From NCBI RefSeq assembly GCF_000721265.1, contig NZ_JOFZ01000001.1:496001-560000 (forward strand): DNA of 64,000 bases. The letters run 5' to 3'. Made by a program: the position numbers and the translations under genes. The notes under the pieces are model-generated. The model was not told where the DNA came from. It saw only the letters and a list, made by a program, of their open reading frames with translations, and did not search any database. This document shows, one piece after another, positions 27,054-35,564 of the stretch (position 1 is the stretch's first letter; each line of letters begins with the position of its first letter). Origin of the DNA: Streptomyces sp. NRRL F-5126 (GTDB lineage Bacteria > Actinomycetota > Actinomycetes > Streptomycetales > Streptomycetaceae).

Positions 27054-27083
27054 TTGACCCCAAAACCAACACGACAGCAAACT
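27054..27083 (+). promoter_or_regulatory. Candidate promoter of the glycosidase gene
   Basis: TTGACC at 27054-27059 and CAAACT at 27078-27083 are separated by 18 bases. Transcription from here would give a leader of roughly 130 bases. Confidence 0.4.
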
Positions 27084-27217
27084 GTGCCCGTCTCCCCTCG
27101 CTGGGCGAAGAGCACTGTCCTGCCCTTCCGGCGTTTCCGTGACGAGTACCGCCTCTGCCCCAGACATGTCAGCGGAGCAGCGCCTGCCGCTGCGCCGCAA
27201 CGAGACGAGGAGCACTC

Positions 27218-29752
27218 ATGACCGGAATCGACCGACGCGGCTTCATCACCGCCGCGGGCCTCGGCTCCGCCGCCCTGGCCCTGCCGCTGACCGGCGCGGC
27301 GGGGACGGCGAGCGCGAGCCCCGGCCGGCCGCGGCCCCTGAAGGCGACGGTGAAGGCCTCCGGCGCCTGGCAGGTGTCCGTCCGGGAACTCGGCTGGAAC
27401 TTCGGCGGCTCCGTCGGCTCGGCGGCGACCGGCATCGCCACCAGAGCGGGCTCCGACGCCCTCGGCCGGTACACCGAGACCACGTTCACCTTCGAGAGCG
27501 GCGCGCGCAGGGGCGGCATCCGGGTCTACCGGGACGCGTCGTCCGTCGTCTTCACCGACACGTACGTCAAGCCGGGCGCCAACGGCAACCCGTTCCCGAC
27601 CTTCACCCGCTACCCGGATCTCGGGTACCGGTTGAGCCACAGCGACTGCTTCGGACGGTTCCAGTTCAACACCTTCTCGGGTGCGTCGGACAGCCCGTGG
27701 GTGTTCTTCGACTCGTCGGGCAACACCTTCGTGCTCTCGGCGGCGAACCACTTCCAGGAGGCGCAGACCAGCCAGGGCGCGGACGGCTCGATCGCGGCGG
27801 GCGTGATCAGCTCGGTCGCCACGCTGCCGGCCGGCTACACCCGGCAGACGATCCTGTCGGCCTCGGACGGCGTCGGCACCGCGCACCGAGCCTGGGGCAC
27901 CGCGCTCACCAGGCTCGCGGGCAAGCCGCTGCCGGCCAACGACGCGGGCGTCGTCCTCAGCACCCTGGGCTACTGGACCGACAACGGCGCCGACTACTAC
28001 TACACGTACGAGCAGGACAAGGGCTATACGGGCACACTGCTCGCCGTCCGCGACGAGTGGGCGTCCCAGAAGATCCCGATGGGCTACATGCAGCTCGACA
28101 GCTGGTGGTACCCCAAGGGCCCGAACGCCGACTGGAACGACCTGCCGGACGGCACCTACCTGTACGAGGCGGACAAGGAGCTGTTCCCGGACGGGCTGTC
28201 CGCGTTCCGGAAGAAGCTGGGGATGCCGCTCGTCACCCACGCCCGGTGGATGGACAAGTCGAGCCCGTACCACGGCCAGTACGCGATGTCGGACAACATC
28301 GTCACCGACCCGGCGTACTGGCAGCACACCATGGACTACCTGCGCGACAGCGGGGTCGTCGTCTACGAGCAGGACTGGCTCTGCAACAACGCCAAGCCCG
28401 CCGAGAACCTGGGCGACGCGGACGCGTTCTTCGACAACATGGCCCACCACGCCGCGGGCGACGGTCTCGACATGCAGTACTGCATGGCACTGCCGCGCGA
28501 CTACCTGCAGTCCGTCCGCTACCCCAACCTGACGACCATCCGCGTCAGCGACGACCGCTTCGACCGTCCCAAGTGGGACATGTTCCTCTACGACTCGCAG
28601 CTCGCGGGCTCGCTCGGGGTGTGGCCGTGGGTGGATGTGTTCATGAGCGGAGAACTCAACAACCTGCTCCTGGCGAACCTTTCGGCCGGCCCCGTCGGCG
28701 TCGGGGACTCGCTGGGGAAGATCGACGCGGGCCACCTGTTCCAGGTGGTGCGCCCCGACGGGATCATCGTCAAGCCGGACGTGCCCATCGTCCCCACCGA
28801 CGCCACGTACGTCGGCGAGGCGGCCGGGAGGATGCCCGCCATGGTGGCGTCCACGCACGTGGACCACTCCGGCCTGACGTACCGCTACGTCTTCTCGTAC
28901 GCCCGGCAGTTCACCACGCCCGGGACGACCTACCAGGCGGAGGACGCGACCCTCTCGGGAGCGGTCGTCGGCCGGGACAACTCGGGTTACACCGGCAGCG
29001 GGTTCGCCGACTACCAGCACGCCGACGGCGACTACGTGGAGTGGACGGTGCAGGCGCCGGCAGCGGGCACCTACACCCTCCAGTTCCGCTACGCCAACGC
29101 GTCGTTCACCGACCGACCGCTCGCGGTCGCGGTGAACGGCGGCGACGCACACACCCTGTCGTTCCCGTCGACCGGCTGGTGGACGTCGTGGAGCGTCGTG
29201 GGGACGACCGTCACACTGAACGAGGGCGCCAATACCGTACGCGCGACGGCGACCGGTTCGAGCGGCGGCAACATCGACTGGCTCGGCGTCACACGGGGCT
29301 CCGTGCCGACCGGCATGTCACAGAAGACGTCGTTCACCCTGAAGGAGCTGGGCACGACCGGACGGGCGTACGTCTACGACTACTACGCGGGCACGGGCCA
29401 ACTGGTCACCGGGGGCGGCCGGGTGAACGCCACCGTCGAAGACGGCACCTACTGGATCGTCGCGCCCGTGGGCCACTCCGGCATCGCCTTCCTCGGCGAC
29501 GCGGGCAAGTTCGTCGCGCACGGCACCAAGCGCGTCGAGCACCTGCACGACGACGGGCACGTGCACGCCACGATCGCGTTCGCGGCGGGCGAGGGCCCGG
29601 TCACCCTGCACGGCTACGCGCCGCGCAAACCGCACGCCAGCGCCACCACGGGCAGCGTCGGCCCGGTCGAGTACGACGCGAGAACACACCGCTTCACGGT
29701 CACGGCGACCGCGGCGGCGAACGACAGGGCCACCGTCACGATCAGGCCCTGA
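27218..29752 (+). CDS. Tat-exported GH36/GH27-like glycosidase with CBM35/CBM6-type module
   Basis: An 844-residue secreted protein. The Tat signal is DRRGFITAAGLGSAALAL, cut near ASASPG. Residues ~35-560 read as a clan-D-like glycoside hydrolase: a beta-rich N-terminal part and then a barrel with Asp294 in GYMQLDSWWY and Asp386 in VVYEQDWLC as candidate nucleophile and acid/base. Residues ~570-694 are a carbohydrate-binding module (YQAEDATLSG, GFADYQHADGDYVEW, NIDWLGVTRG) of CBM35/CBM6 type. A C-terminal beta domain follows. GAGGAG precedes the ATG. The target glycan is unknown; alpha-galactoside is a guess from the clan. Confidence 0.82.
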   Translation: MTGIDRRGFITAAGLGSAALALPLTGAAGTASASPGRPRPLKATVKASGAWQVSVRELGWNFGGSVGSAATGIATRAGSDALGRYTETTFTFESGARRGGIRVYRDASSVVFTDTYVKPGANGNPFPTFTRYPDLGYRLSHSDCFGRFQFNTFSGASDSPWVFFDSSGNTFVLSAANHFQEAQTSQGADGSIAAGVISSVATLPAGYTRQTILSASDGVGTAHRAWGTALTRLAGKPLPANDAGVVLSTLGYWTDNGADYYYTYEQDKGYTGTLLAVRDEWASQKIPMGYMQLDSWWYPKGPNADWNDLPDGTYLYEADKELFPDGLSAFRKKLGMPLVTHARWMDKSSPYHGQYAMSDNIVTDPAYWQHTMDYLRDSGVVVYEQDWLCNNAKPAENLGDADAFFDNMAHHAAGDGLDMQYCMALPRDYLQSVRYPNLTTIRVSDDRFDRPKWDMFLYDSQLAGSLGVWPWVDVFMSGELNNLLLANLSAGPVGVGDSLGKIDAGHLFQVVRPDGIIVKPDVPIVPTDATYVGEAAGRMPAMVASTHVDHSGLTYRYVFSYARQFTTPGTTYQAEDATLSGAVVGRDNSGYTGSGFADYQHADGDYVEWTVQAPAAGTYTLQFRYANASFTDRPLAVAVNGGDAHTLSFPSTGWWTSWSVVGTTVTLNEGANTVRATATGSSGGNIDWLGVTRGSVPTGMSQKTSFTLKELGTTGRAYVYDYYAGTGQLVTGGGRVNATVEDGTYWIVAPVGHSGIAFLGDAGKFVAHGTKRVEHLHDDGHVHATIAFAAGEGPVTLHGYAPRKPHASATTGSVGPVEYDARTHRFTVTATAAANDRATVTIRP

Positions 29753-29864
29753 CGGCAGGGCCCGGCCGGCCACGGCGACTCGCCGCCCGGCTCTCCGGGT
29801 TCGATGCGGGCGCACCACCGGCCCACGCCCACACTCGTCACCGCCGGCGCGGCCCGTGACGCAA

Positions 29865-29901
29865 GGGACCCCGGCCCGGACGTAGTCCGGGCCGGGGTCC
29901 C
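29865..29901. terminator. Perfect 17-bp bidirectional terminator hairpin
   Basis: GGGACCCCGGCCCGGAC (29865-29881) is the exact inverse of 29885-29901, with a 3-base loop. It lies between the convergent glycosidase and RiPP-operon genes and would stop transcription from both sides. Confidence 0.85.
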
Positions 29902-29914
29902 GACAGTGCCTGCT

Positions 29915-30514
29915 TCAGCGTGCCGATGCCGGAGACAACTCCTCCAACAACTTGACCAGAGTGTTGGGCGAGGCCATACCCAGGTCGTCGCGGGAACTGC
30001 GAGTACCGAACGCGTAGATCAGGCTGGGCTCCATGTCCACGATCCGGTGGCCGTCCGCCTTGATCATGTCGATGTTGCGCTGGACCGCCGGGTTGGCGAG
30101 CATCAGCGGGTTCATGTTCGGCGCGAGCAGGACTGGCACGTGCGCGCAGACGATGGTCGCGGTCAGCAGGTTGTCGCAGCGCGCGGTGGCGACCGCGGCG
30201 AGGGTGTTGGCGGTGCACGGTGCCACGAGTATCGCGTCGGGCCACAACGAGAGGGCCACGTGCTCCGCGCTGACCCAGTCCGCATCGTTGTAGACGCCGC
30301 CGGGTCCGAGCGCCCTCCAGGTGTTCTTGGGGACGATCCGGTCCGCCGCGTCAGTGAGTACGATCCGGATCTCCGGATTCAGCCGCTCCCTGAACTCCTC
30401 AAGGTATGTGCTCATGCTCATGAGCCCGGCCGAGCCTGTCAGGCCGAGCAGGAGCCGCATCCGCCTGCCCTCTGCGGGCTTCGACGGCTGTCGGCCGGTC
30501 GTGGGTGTCGTCAT
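29915..30514 (-). CDS. EpiD-like flavin-dependent cysteine decarboxylase (HFCD family)
   Basis: A 199-residue flavoprotein of the homo-oligomeric flavin-containing Cys decarboxylases, the family of EpiD, MrsD, CypD and Dfp/CoaC. It contains LLLGLTGSAGLMSM at residues 21-34, catalytic His85 in AEHVALS, PCTANT at 99-104 (the PASANT motif) and PNMNPLM at 132-138 (PXMNXXMW, with the Trp replaced by Leu). In RiPP pathways these enzymes oxidatively decarboxylate a C-terminal Cys to an enethiol. The precursor at 35354 ends in Cys, which fits. ATG 30514 overlaps the MFS stop by 4 bases; GAAGG lies upstream. It is the last gene of the operon. Confidence 0.92.
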   Translation of the reverse strand: MTTPTTGRQPSKPAEGRRMRLLLGLTGSAGLMSMSTYLEEFRERLNPEIRIVLTDAADRIVPKNTWRALGPGGVYNDADWVSAEHVALSLWPDAILVAPCTANTLAAVATARCDNLLTATIVCAHVPVLLAPNMNPLMLANPAVQRNIDMIKADGHRIVDMEPSLIYAFGTRSSRDDLGMASPNTLVKLLEELSPASAR

Positions 30515-31836
30515 ACCTTCACCTCGATGTCCTCGACGTTTCCGCTGGGCGGCGCTCCCGGGGCCACGCTGCCCCGAGCCACCCTGGCGAATGCGACGGC
30601 CACGCACGGCGCTGCGACCAGAGCCGATATCAGGAAGATCCCGCGCGGGTTCCACCACAGGACGGCCAGCGAGGCCGCGACGAAGCCGAGCACGTTGGCG
30701 AAGTTGTCCACCATCGTGTCGATGCCCTCGACTCGTCCGAGGTAGGCGGCCGGGATCCTGCTCATGTAGAGCGAGCTGACAGCGACGTTGTAGGGCGCGT
30801 TGGACAAGGCGCTCACGGCCACGCCGACGCCCAGTACGTAGATGTTCGGAGCGGCGCCCATGACCACTTGGGCCACACAGAGTCCGAGCATGGACAGGGC
30901 CATGATCCTGCCGAGATGGGTGGATTTGGCCAGCGCGGTCATCGCGAGGGCCGCCACCACGGCGACGGCGCCGTTGAGCGAGTAGATGTAACCGAGCGAG
31001 GACGGGCCCAGGGCCAGGCTCCGGGCGATCAGGAAGATCAGCCCGTAGTTGGTACAGGCGGTCAGGAAGGCCACGCCGTACGAGGCGAACAGCAGGGAGC
31101 GGATCGGCGGGTTCCGCAGGATGATCCGGGTACCGTCGACGAAGGCCGCCCAGGGCTTCGCGTCCGGCGTCCCGTCTTCGCCGGCGGCCTCGGCAGGCCC
31201 CGCGGCGCCGTCCCCGTCGGCGTTCCCAGCGGCCCCGACCTGGGCGTGGTTCAGTTTCCGGCGCAGGATCCACAGGATGACCGCGGACACGGCGAAGGTG
31301 CTGCTGTCGATGAGGAATGCCCAAGCGGCCCCGCCGAACGCCAGAGTCACCGCCGCCAGCGAGGGCCCGGCGATCTGCACCACCCACTGGCCGGTCTCCA
31401 TCAAACCGTTGGCGCGCGGCAGCCGGTCCTCCGGCACGAGCCTCGGCAGGAGCGCGAACGAGGACGAGGAGAAGAACACGCCGACGCCGTTGCCCACCGC
31501 GACCAGGGCGAGCGCCCACGCGGCGTTCCCCGCGACGGCACATCCCGCCAGGCCGAGGCCGACAGCGAAGCGGATGAGATCCGCCACCACGAGCACGGAG
31601 TACTTGTCGTAGCGGTCGGCGATGACACCGGAGACCCCGCCCAGCAGCATGCCCGGCAGAGTGGCGAGCAGCACGACGAGCAGCCGGGCGCCGATCGAGC
31701 CGGAGGTCGTTTCGAACAGCCAGACGTTGACGGCCAGAAGACGGAAGGAGTCGCCGAGCATCGATACGGCGAAAGACGCGTAGAACAGCCCGAAAGCGCG
31801 GGGCATCCGTACCGCGCCGGGAACTCTCATCCTCAT
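30511..31836 (-). CDS. MFS transporter, probable peptide exporter of the RiPP operon
   Basis: A 441-residue major facilitator with 11-12 hydrophobic segments, starting FGLFYASFAVSMLGDSFRLLAV. The loop-2/3 motif is GVIADRYDKYSVLVVADL, characteristic of the MFS drug-exporter branch (relatives of macrolide efflux and enterobactin exporter proteins). An Ala/Gly/Asp-rich loop of ~35 residues separates the two halves. It overlaps both neighbours by 4 bases, so it belongs to the RiPP operon. Export of and resistance to the mature peptide is the likely job, inferred from context. Confidence 0.9.
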   Translation of the reverse strand: MRMRVPGAVRMPRAFGLFYASFAVSMLGDSFRLLAVNVWLFETTSGSIGARLLVVLLATLPGMLLGGVSGVIADRYDKYSVLVVADLIRFAVGLGLAGCAVAGNAAWALALVAVGNGVGVFFSSSSFALLPRLVPEDRLPRANGLMETGQWVVQIAGPSLAAVTLAFGGAAWAFLIDSSTFAVSAVILWILRRKLNHAQVGAAGNADGDGAAGPAEAAGEDGTPDAKPWAAFVDGTRIILRNPPIRSLLFASYGVAFLTACTNYGLIFLIARSLALGPSSLGYIYSLNGAVAVVAALAMTALAKSTHLGRIMALSMLGLCVAQVVMGAAPNIYVLGVGVAVSALSNAPYNVAVSSLYMSRIPAAYLGRVEGIDTMVDNFANVLGFVAASLAVLWWNPRGIFLISALVAAPCVAVAFARVARGSVAPGAPPSGNVEDIEVKV

Positions 31837-32918
31837 GTTCTCTCTCGCTGCCTTCGGCCGATCTTCCTCTCCGCCACTGCCTCGCCGAGCGCCGAGAATC
31901 CGGCGAGCAATTGCTCGAGGTCAGGGACCCCGCCCATATGCCCACTGCCGGGTGGGCGAACCATCGGCGGTACCGTGACCCGGTCCGCGACGACGGCGAT
32001 CACGGCACGGTACATCCGCTGGTCCCCGGATCGTGAGCACTCGTCGACCAACTCACGAGCCATCACTGCCAGTTCCTCCTCCTCGCAGTCGCCGGCGAGA
32101 GTGAGGAAGAGCGCCCACAGGAGCGGGGTGCGCGGATTGCGCAGCAAAGTGCGTTCCCGCAACGCCGAGACGGCCGCGGCGAAGCGCCGCACACTCCACG
32201 GCCTGGCCATCGACCCGGCGCCGCGTGTACGTGCCGCCTCGATCCGCAGCAGGACCACGAGATCACCCTCGGAGCGCGGGTCCGCCAGATCGAACCGCTG
32301 CAGATAGGCGTTCCGGGGGTCCACAGCCGCAAGTATCTCCGCGGCGTGCAGCATCCCCGCGGCCACCGACCGCGGGAAGTCGGCGACGACTTCCCGCGCG
32401 AAGGCGAGCGCGCCGACCGGGCCGGTCGCGTCGACCCGAAGACCGAGCAGCCCCGCCTGGGAGCGGTACCGCAGCACCCCGAGCGCGCGCTGCGCCACCT
32501 CGTTGCGGGCCCGGTCAAGGGGTCTGACGTCGAGGCCGAAAAGGTGACGGGTCCGCACCGGGCGTCCCAGCACCAGGTCGTAGCAGGCCCGATAGGCACT
32601 GTCGGCCTCGTCGGCGTCCTGTCGCCGCAGCAGTTCGATGCGGTTCACACCGCTCTCGAGCCCGTACTCCACGTTGTCCGGGTGCCGCGCCGCGAGCCGG
32701 TTCGCCAGCCTGATGGCCAGCTCCATCAGCTCTGCGGCCCGGTCGGGCGAGCCGGACGCCACGAGTCCGAACGCGAGACGGTTCGCCGCGGTGAACCAGG
32801 CACGTGGCGGGGGTGGTTCGCTGCCCGCGGTCAGCTCGCGCGCCGGTGCGTAGTGATCGGACCAGCAGGAGGGGCCTGGGTCGGCGTCCGTGAGGAACGT
32901 CCAGGGGGCGTACGTCAT
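31833..32918 (-). CDS. RiPP-operon protein of unknown function (helical, TPR-like)
   Basis: A 361-residue protein that I do not recognise. It has no signal peptide or membrane helix. It is rich in Ala, Leu, Arg and Glu, and several stretches look like tetratricopeptide or related helix-turn-helix repeats, for example PDRAAELMELAIRLANRLA and SAYRACYDLVLGRP. No catalytic motif or metal-binding cysteine cluster is seen. It overlaps the oxidoreductase stop and the MFS start by 4 bases each, so it is made in step with the modification enzymes. A scaffold, substrate-recognition or partner role is possible, but this is speculation. Confidence 0.8.
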   Translation of the reverse strand: MTYAPWTFLTDADPGPSCWSDHYAPARELTAGSEPPPPRAWFTAANRLAFGLVASGSPDRAAELMELAIRLANRLAARHPDNVEYGLESGVNRIELLRRQDADEADSAYRACYDLVLGRPVRTRHLFGLDVRPLDRARNEVAQRALGVLRYRSQAGLLGLRVDATGPVGALAFAREVVADFPRSVAAGMLHAAEILAAVDPRNAYLQRFDLADPRSEGDLVVLLRIEAARTRGAGSMARPWSVRRFAAAVSALRERTLLRNPRTPLLWALFLTLAGDCEEEELAVMARELVDECSRSGDQRMYRAVIAVVADRVTVPPMVRPPGSGHMGGVPDLEQLLAGFSALGEAVAERKIGRRQRERT

Positions 32919-33967
32919 GGCGCGATGCCTCCACGCTCCGTCAGAGGCTCCCCGAGGGCCATCGCGGCCAGCGGGAACTCATCCCCGCGCAACCTCATGA
33001 GGGAGGACGTCGCGCCGGTGTCCACGGCCGTGGTGATCCAGGCGCCGATACCGAGTGACTCGGCGTAGAGGGCCGCGTTCTGCATCGCGTGTCCGGCGTT
33101 GGTGTAGGCGTCCAGGTACCCCCGCGGATCGCGGTACTTCCACGCCAGACGCTCCGTGGCACACACCGCGACAAGGATCGCCGCGCTGGCGTGCACCATG
33201 CCCTGGCGCGCCAGGCAGACGTCGAGCTCCTCGTCACCGAAGCGCAGCCCGGTGTCGACAAGGGTGTCGCGGTAGTCGTCGTAGTAGTAGATGCCGCGGG
33301 GCAGGCCCGGCACATCGCGAACGGCGGCGTAGGCGTCTATCTCGTGCCTGCCGCCGGAGCTCGGGTAGCTCTTCAACGGGAGAACGCCGAAGTAGTCGGC
33401 GTCGGTCGTCGCACGGACCCGGAAGGTCTCGCTGACGAGCTCGCCAAGAGCCGCGAATGGCAGCGGGCCACCGGTGAACTCCCGGCGGGTGCGGCGCGCG
33501 GCGAACAGGTCCGCGACGGTGGAGTCGCCGTGATGGCCGGCCAACTCGAACTCGGCGGCGTTTGCGTGCGCGGTGTACCGGGCCGTGCGCTCGGGCCTCG
33601 GTTCGGGGCGACCGACCTTCTCGAGCCAGATATCCGTTTCATCGTGGAGAAACCTGGTTCGATGGGCGCGGTTGTGGAACAGCCAAGTGGCGGGCCCCCA
33701 ATAGTTCCAGGGAGTGGGCAGCGGTTGCGCCGAGCCCTGCCCCTCGTGCGTCGCGCGCTGCAGGATGTCCAGCTCTACCAACCGGTCGACAGCGCCTGCC
33801 CCGGCCTTCTCGGCGGCCAGTTCCGCGGTATCCACCGGCGTCCTGGCTCGGTAGAGAATGTCCATGACCACCGAGGAGGTCCGTACGGAATATCCCCATG
33901 CGGGGTGTTCCATGCGCAGTCCGCCGGGGTCCACGGTGACCACGAGGCCCGGTTTCGTCACAAGCAT
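32915..33967 (-). CDS. SagB-type flavin-dependent peptide oxidoreductase
   Basis: A 350-residue nitroreductase-fold protein of the SagB/McbC type. An N-terminal segment of ~90 residues (SSVVMDILYRARTPVDTAEL) looks like a small winged-helix-like domain. The FMN domain begins at FAARRTRREFTGGPLPF, then KSYPSSGGRHEIDAYAAV, GLPRGIYYYD, and the end MALGEPLTERG. SagB enzymes oxidise azolines to azoles in peptides, but no YcaO cyclodehydratase is nearby, so a different oxidation is likely. ATG 33967 is given; GTG 33985, overlapping the radical SAM stop, is an alternative. It overlaps the unknown gene by 4 bases. Confidence 0.88.
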   Translation of the reverse strand: MLVTKPGLVVTVDPGGLRMEHPAWGYSVRTSSVVMDILYRARTPVDTAELAAEKAGAGAVDRLVELDILQRATHEGQGSAQPLPTPWNYWGPATWLFHNRAHRTRFLHDETDIWLEKVGRPEPRPERTARYTAHANAAEFELAGHHGDSTVADLFAARRTRREFTGGPLPFAALGELVSETFRVRATTDADYFGVLPLKSYPSSGGRHEIDAYAAVRDVPGLPRGIYYYDDYRDTLVDTGLRFGDEELDVCLARQGMVHASAAILVAVCATERLAWKYRDPRGYLDAYTNAGHAMQNAALYAESLGIGAWITTAVDTGATSSLMRLRGDEFPLAAMALGEPLTERGGIAP

Positions 33968-33975
33968 CAAGAGGA

Positions 33976-35316
33976 TCAGCCACACTCTCGGTTCGCCGCG
34001 AGCGCCCGCCGGACGGCGACATCGATCCGGTCCGCGAAGTTGTGCTTCATGCTGGGGCACTGCGCTTGTCCCTGGGCGCGGCTGAGCGCGCATGCTCCGC
34101 CGCACACCGGCAGGAGCGAGCACGATCGGCACGGCGGGGACTCGATCACCGTGGACCAGGTCATATCGGCCATCAGCGCTCCATCCGGACGGGCTTGCGC
34201 GCCGGCCTGCGGGCGGCGCCCGAGCGGGACAAAGACCGGTGCCGGCGGCCGAAGCGCGAGTTCCGGACAGTCGTACACGGTTCCCTGTGGATCTATCGTC
34301 TCCGTACCCCGATGGCCGGCGCTGCACGGCTCATCGGCGAGGTCGGGAAGGGGAAGGAAGTTCACGTCGAGGTCGACGGCCAGGTTGAGCCATTCGATCT
34401 CCGCCTCGGCGAAGGCGCTGACGGCCACTTCGTACGCGTCGGTCCCGATGCCCCACTGATGAACCGGAGCGATCTGGATGGCGGGACCGCGGTCGCCGCA
34501 CAATCCACGTGCGGCCAAGTCACGAAGATATTCCGTCACATGCGGCAGGGTCTCCATGGTGACATTGGTCCGGATGATGAACTGGCAGCTCTCGGACCAA
34601 GGCTCCGCGAGGGCCCCACTCACACTGTCGAGAATTCGGTCGTACGTGCTGGCCCCGTTCTTCATTTTGCGCGAGAGGTCATGAATACGCTGCGGACCGT
34701 CCACGGTGACATCGACCCTGGTAACACCCGCTTCACCGATCAGTCGCCGCAGCAGGGAAACGGAGAACAGGGATCCGTTGGTGGTCAATTGGGAGCGGTA
34801 CTCGACTGCCTGTTTCCGGGCCTCGGCCATCAGCCGGGATGCGATCGAGAACAGTTCGGCCTTGGCGAGGAGGGGCTCACCGCCGAACCAGTCGATGTTC
34901 ACGACACGGGTCGCCGGATCCCGGATGACCGCGACGACACGCGGTACGACCAGCTCTTCGTAACGCGTCTTGAGCGAGTGGCCGTTGTGGTTCTGACCAC
35001 AATAGTCACAGCCCATGTTGCAGGCCGGGGTAGGCATGAGGATGAACGTACGGGTCGACAGATCCTCTGAAGCGCGCTGAAGCCCATGCAGGAAGGCGTC
35101 GGCCCGGCCGATGTCGGTGAGCAGACCTGCGCGCGCCAGCGCCGCCGTTTGTGCAGGGGTCGGCGCCACATCGGGGCTGTCGAGAGCGTCAGCGACCGAC
35201 GTCGGCAGGAGATAGAGGCCGGCCGTCGTCGTGTCGAACGCCCCGCGCACAGGCCTGCCTTCCGCCGACTGGAAGACCCGACGGCCAAGCAGGACAAACT
35301 TGGACCGAGATGCCAC
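33976..35316 (-). CDS. Radical SAM/SPASM peptide-modifying enzyme
   Basis: A 446-residue radical SAM enzyme. The [4Fe-4S] AdoMet motif is C99-x3-C103-x2-C106 in ACNMGCDYCGQ, followed by GGEP at 145-148. The C-terminal SPASM domain matches the full seven-Cys pattern: C331-x13-G-x4-C350, then C396-x2-C399-x5-C405-x3-C409 and C420, so two auxiliary clusters are expected. Residues 1-75 (GAFDTTTAGLYLLPTSVADAL) may be a recognition domain. Relatives make thioether, C-C or C-O links, or decarboxylate, on precursor peptides. GTG 35316 has GGAAGGAG 7 bases upstream. It lies 37 bases after the precursor gene. Confidence 0.94.
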   Translation of the reverse strand: MASRSKFVLLGRRVFQSAEGRPVRGAFDTTTAGLYLLPTSVADALDSPDVAPTPAQTAALARAGLLTDIGRADAFLHGLQRASEDLSTRTFILMPTPACNMGCDYCGQNHNGHSLKTRYEELVVPRVVAVIRDPATRVVNIDWFGGEPLLAKAELFSIASRLMAEARKQAVEYRSQLTTNGSLFSVSLLRRLIGEAGVTRVDVTVDGPQRIHDLSRKMKNGASTYDRILDSVSGALAEPWSESCQFIIRTNVTMETLPHVTEYLRDLAARGLCGDRGPAIQIAPVHQWGIGTDAYEVAVSAFAEAEIEWLNLAVDLDVNFLPLPDLADEPCSAGHRGTETIDPQGTVYDCPELALRPPAPVFVPLGRRPQAGAQARPDGALMADMTWSTVIESPPCRSCSLLPVCGGACALSRAQGQAQCPSMKHNFADRIDVAVRRALAANRECG

Positions 35317-35353
35317 GGAAACACTCCTTCCAGTCGGGCGGGAGCAAGGTTGA

Positions 35354-35491
35354 TCAGCAGACGTTGACCTTGTTCTTCGCCAGGGAGGTCGACATCTCGA
35401 GTTCGACCTTTTCGATGGCCACGAACTCTTCGTCGTCGGAGGTCTCGTTCTCGCCCTCGATGACGACCTCTTCCAGAACCACGTTCTCCAT
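35354..35491 (-). CDS. Putative RiPP precursor peptide ending in Cys
   Basis: A 45-residue peptide, first gene of the operon. The leader-like part is acidic (MENVVLEEVVIEGENE, then TSDDEEF), and the C-terminal core-like part is MSTSLAKNKVNVC, basic to neutral, with one Cys as the last residue. It holds Ser34, Thr35 and Ser36, and no other Cys. ATG 35491 is chosen because GGAGGAACT stands directly before it; the frame upstream lacks a ribosome site. An acidic leader, an adjacent radical SAM/SPASM gene and a C-terminal Cys matched to the decarboxylase support a modified peptide. The cleavage site is not evident, and no dedicated protease is encoded. Confidence 0.82.
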   Translation of the reverse strand: MENVVLEEVVIEGENETSDDEEFVAIEKVELEMSTSLAKNKVNVC

Positions 35492-35510
35492 AGTTCCTCC
35501 ATGAGTGTTC

Positions 35511-35564
35511 GGACATGCCTTACATGCCTGACCGGACATCAACGGTATAGAGGTTTACATGTCC
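35511..35564. repeat. ACATG-type repeats around the precursor promoter
   Basis: ACATGCCT occurs at 35513-35520 and 35522-35529, GGACAT recurs at 35533-35538, and GGACATG (35511-35517) is inverted as CATGTCC (35558-35564). The copies flank the -10 region and could be binding sites for a regulator. Confidence 0.5.

Larger units (their letters stand above)
26754..27217. other. Intergenic region upstream of the glycosidase
   Basis: A 464-base gap with no believable gene. Its middle (about 27020-27085) is clearly AT-richer than its surroundings and carries an operator-like palindrome and a promoter-like pair, listed separately. Confidence 0.6.

Noticed and set aside
26870..29152. A 760-codon open frame antisense to the glycosidase
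   Set aside because: No domain or start signal, and it would include the glycosidase promoter region.
35354..35542. A longer precursor starting at 35542 (62 residues)
   Set aside because: The added N-terminus holds two extra Cys and lies around the predicted transcription start; the ATG at 35491 has an excellent ribosome site.
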